Positions 62,083 through 64,000 of a stretch of 64,000 bases of DNA are shown one piece after another; within the stretch, counting starts at the first letter, position 1; each line of letters starts with the position of its first letter. The position numbers were made by a program, and so were the translations under genes. The DNA comes from Actinomycetes bacterium (lineage in GTDB: Bacteria; Actinomycetota; Acidimicrobiia; Acidimicrobiales; Aldehydirespiratoraceae), in NCBI GenBank assembly GCA_024276495.1, contig JAJRXC010000005.1, forward strand, positions 1 through 64,000, given 5' to 3'. Under the pieces are notes generated by a model. That model searched no databases, was not told where the DNA came from, and worked only from the letters and a program-made list of their open reading frames with translations.

Positions 62083-63419
62083 CACCAGCTCGGGAGGTAG
62101 CGCTCCAGCTCGAACGGCGTGACCTGCGACTGGTATTCGGACCATTCGGTCCGCTTGTTGCGCAGGAACCACTCGAAGATGTGATCACCGAGGGTCTTGC
62201 GCACGAGATCGGACCGCTCCATCACGTCGAGCGCCTCGTCGAGTGATCGGGGCAGCGGTTCGATGCCCATGTCGTGGCGGGCGGCGTCGTCGAGATCGAA
62301 CAGGTTGATGTTCGTCTCCTCGGGCAGCTCGTAGCCCTCGGCGATGCCGCGCATTCCCGCGGCGAGCAGCAGCGAGAACGCCAGATACGGGTTGCACGCC
62401 GGATCCGGGGCCCGGTACTCGATGCGGGCCGATTCGGGCTTGCCGACCCGACGAATCGGGACGCGCACCAGCGCCGACCGGTTGTTGCGGGCCCACGCCA
62501 CGTACGGTGGCGCCTCGGACGTCTCCGCGATCCGCTTGTAGCTGTTGACCAGCTGGTTGGTGACGGCGGTGATCTCACGGGCGTGGTGCAGCACGCCGGC
62601 GGTGAACCGGCGGGCCGTCGCCGACCAGCCGTACGGATGCTCACCGTCGTGGAACGCGTTCTCGCCGTCTTTGAACAGCGACAGGTGGGTGTGCATCCCC
62701 GAACCCTGCACACCGTTGAGCGGCTTCGGCATGAACGTCGCGTAGGTGCCGCGTTCGAGCGCGATCTTCTTCACGACGAGCCGTAGCGTCATGATGTTGT
62801 CCGCGACGTCGAGCGCCTCGGTGTACCGAAGGTCGATCTCGTGCTGGCTCGGGCTGTCCTCGTGAAACGAGTACTCGACCGGGATGCCCATGCCCTCGAG
62901 CATGTGGATCGTGCGTTTGCGCAGGTCGCTCGACACGTCGGCGGTCGTGAGGTCGAAGTAGGAGGCGTGGTCGAGGGGTTGCGGCTTGCCGAGTGCCGGG
63001 TCGCCCGACGCGAAGTAGAAGAACTCGACCTCGGGCGCGGCGAAGAACGAGTAGCCGTGGGTCCGGGCCTCGTCGAGGTTCCGGCGCAGCACCTGGCGGG
63101 GGTCGCCGGCGAAGGGTGTGTCGTCGAGGTTCGAGATGTCGCAGAACATGCGGGCCGACGGTTCGTCCTCCTTCGCCCACGGGAGGAGCTCGAACGACGT
63201 GGCGTCGGGCCGGGCGAGCACGTCGGACTCGTGCACGCGGCTGAACCCGTCGATGGCCGTGCCGTCGAACTGCACCCCCTCCGAGAACGCGGTGTCGAGC
63301 TCGGCCGGCGTGATCGCCACCGACTTGAGCTGGCCGAGCACGTCGGTGAACCAGAGGCGGATCAGCCGCACGCCGCGCTCTTCGACGGTGCGCAGTACGT
63401 ATTCCTGCTCGCGTTCCAT
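62082..63419 (-). CDS. glnA: Glutamine synthetase type I (short alpha-type)
   Basis: A 445-residue GSI. The substrate and metal loops are visible: FDGTAIDGFSRVHESD, APEVEFFYF, GSGMHTHLSLF, the NNRSALVRVPI ammonia-site region and EYRAPDPACNPYLAFS. It is at the short (GSI-alpha) length, without the 25-residue insert and adenylylation Tyr of GSI-beta, as in many actinobacterial extra copies. It makes glutamine from glutamate, ammonia and ATP. It is co-transcribed with the GlnR-like gene and divergent from glnII. Confidence 0.95.
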   Translation of the reverse strand: MEREQEYVLRTVEERGVRLIRLWFTDVLGQLKSVAITPAELDTAFSEGVQFDGTAIDGFSRVHESDVLARPDATSFELLPWAKEDEPSARMFCDISNLDDTPFAGDPRQVLRRNLDEARTHGYSFFAAPEVEFFYFASGDPALGKPQPLDHASYFDLTTADVSSDLRKRTIHMLEGMGIPVEYSFHEDSPSQHEIDLRYTEALDVADNIMTLRLVVKKIALERGTYATFMPKPLNGVQGSGMHTHLSLFKDGENAFHDGEHPYGWSATARRFTAGVLHHAREITAVTNQLVNSYKRIAETSEAPPYVAWARNNRSALVRVPIRRVGKPESARIEYRAPDPACNPYLAFSLLLAAGMRGIAEGYELPEETNINLFDLDDAARHDMGIEPLPRSLDEALDVMERSDLVRKTLGDHIFEWFLRNKRTEWSEYQSQVTPFELERYLPSW

Positions 63420-63513
63420 GTTCTCTCCCGGCCGCGCCGCGTCGGGCGACGCCTACAGCTTGCCCCTGGACTCTCGCAGACCCAAACGTGGCCGTCGCCC
63501 GCCCCGGGCTTCG

Positions 63514-63551
63514 TTCACACGGCGTTCACAATCGGGCAACCGTCGGGAAAC
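63514..63551 (+). promoter_or_regulatory. Candidate GlnR operator with four half-sites
   Basis: TTCAC (63514), TTCAC (63525), GCAAC (63536) and GAAAC (63547) follow one another with exactly 6-base spacers, so each ends in AC at an 11-base period. This is the geometry of GlnR boxes as I recall them (gTnAC-n6-GaAAC, twice); the last half-site is exact and the others carry mismatches. It ends 6 bases before the glnII -35. Confidence 0.65.
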
Positions 63552-63557
63552 GCCGCG

Positions 63558-63587
63558 TTGGAACGCTGGCTTCCGGCTCGCCAGAAT
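63558..63587 (+). promoter_or_regulatory. glnII promoter
   Basis: TTGGAA (63558-63563) and CAGAAT (63582-63587) with an 18-base spacer, 37 bases before ATG 63625. The GlnR-like sites lie immediately upstream, in an activator position. Confidence 0.5.
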
Positions 63588-63624
63588 GAGCCATTCCGAC
63601 GACATCCTCAAAGAGGGGACACCA

Positions 63625-64000
63625 ATGGCCTACCAGGCTGAGTACATGTGGATCGACGGCTCCGAGCCGACTCGCGAGATCCGCGGCAAGACCAGGATCC
63701 TCGCCGACGGCGCCACCCCCGGCATCTGGGGGTACGACGGCTCCAGCACCAACCAGGCCACCGGCGACAACTCCGATGTCGTCCTCAATCCAGTCTTCCA
63801 GTGCCCCGACCCGATCCGGGGGGGCGACAACATCCTCGTGCTGTGCGAGACCCTGCTGACCGAGGACCTGTCGCCGCATCCCACCAACACCCGCGCCGCG
63901 GCGGCCGCTGCCCTCGAGAAGTACGCCGACCAGGAACCGATCTTCGGTCTCGAACAGGAGTACACCCTCATCAACCCGTCGACGGGATGGCCGGCCGGCT
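63625..64000 (+). CDS. glnII: Glutamine synthetase type II, partial at window end
   Basis: The first 125 residues of a eukaryotic-type GSII are present. It has YMWIDGSEPTREIRGKTR, the WGYDGSSTNQATGDNSDVVLNP loop, DNILVLCETL, TNTRAAAAAALEKYADQEPIFGLEQEYTLI (metal Glu residues) and the run into the GWPAG motif. About 220 further residues are expected beyond the window. GAGGGG precedes ATG 63625 by about 9 bases. It is likely induced under nitrogen limitation through the adjacent sites. Confidence 0.95.
   Translation, partial: MAYQAEYMWIDGSEPTREIRGKTRILADGATPGIWGYDGSSTNQATGDNSDVVLNPVFQCPDPIRGGDNILVLCETLLTEDLSPHPTNTRAAAAAALEKYADQEPIFGLEQEYTLINPSTGWPAG

Overview
The window is 64 kb of high-GC DNA from an actinobacterium, most likely of the class Acidimicrobiia (Ilumatobacter-like). 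This taxon is inferred from a WhiB protein, actinobacterial-style tandem ArsA ATPases, S-layer-homology (SLH) surface proteins, a GlnR-like regulator with both type I and type II glutamine synthetase, and two SnoaL/limonene-epoxide-hydrolase-like proteins. It was not tested against a database. Genes are dense, with long runs of 4-base ATGA or GTGA stop/start overlaps. Many first genes of operons carry TANNNT exactly 6-7 bases before the start codon, so leaderless mRNAs look common. I used that spacing to choose several starts.

Layout. 1-8.3 kb: the 3' end of an ISAzo13-like transposase, then housekeeping and redox genes (DUF4349 lipoprotein, PIG-L deacetylase, SDR, an HD-only relative of the CCA-adding enzyme, asd, MazG-like, MpaB-like oxygenase, nitroreductase) and a frameshifted PPOX-family remnant. 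8.3-17.4 kb: a HyuA-like protein, an SLH/lytic-transglycosylase-like protein, an SMP-30 lactonase beside two gene fragments, and a four-gene MacB-type ABC export operon. 17.4-26.4 kb: P450/TetR, a ThDP enzyme, a short crotonase, a second PIG-L protein, TetR plus a solute-binding lipoprotein plus a DUF1214-like protein, and tRNA-Pro(CGG). 26.5-38.9 kb: response regulator and STAS protein (divergent), paired ArsA ATPases, an NfeD-like protein, a large MalT/BTAD-type regulator, WhiB, selA-selB, a phosphotransferase and FxsA. 38.9-46.9 kb: GGDEF/EAL, Mrp and ErpA (divergent), an esterase, a condensed 2Fe-2S/molybdenum-hydroxylase fusion, RidA, a sulfurtransferase and an SDR.

46.9-58.7 kb holds the most unusual locus. 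An NMT1/THI5-type ABC importer (ATPase, permease, binding protein, second permease) diverges from a tightly coupled operon: E1-alpha, E1-beta, a free-standing lipoyl protein, an E2 catalytic core, an SDR, a clear homologue of methenyl-tetrahydromethanopterin cyclohydrolase (Mch), another SDR and an XRE-cupin regulator. A convergent SDR plus luciferase-like (Mer-type fold) oxidoreductase pair closes the locus. Mch is a C1 enzyme of methanogens and methylotrophs and is unexpected here. I infer an undescribed uptake-and-catabolism system, perhaps for a compound with a cyclic amidine or N-heterocycle.

58.8-64 kb: a second SLH protein, Hsp20 and a divergent TetR, then a nitrogen-assimilation cluster. 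This has a GlnR-like regulator overlapping glnA, and a divergent glnII that is cut by the window end. Four half-sites with an 11-base period lie just upstream of the glnII promoter and look like a GlnR operator.
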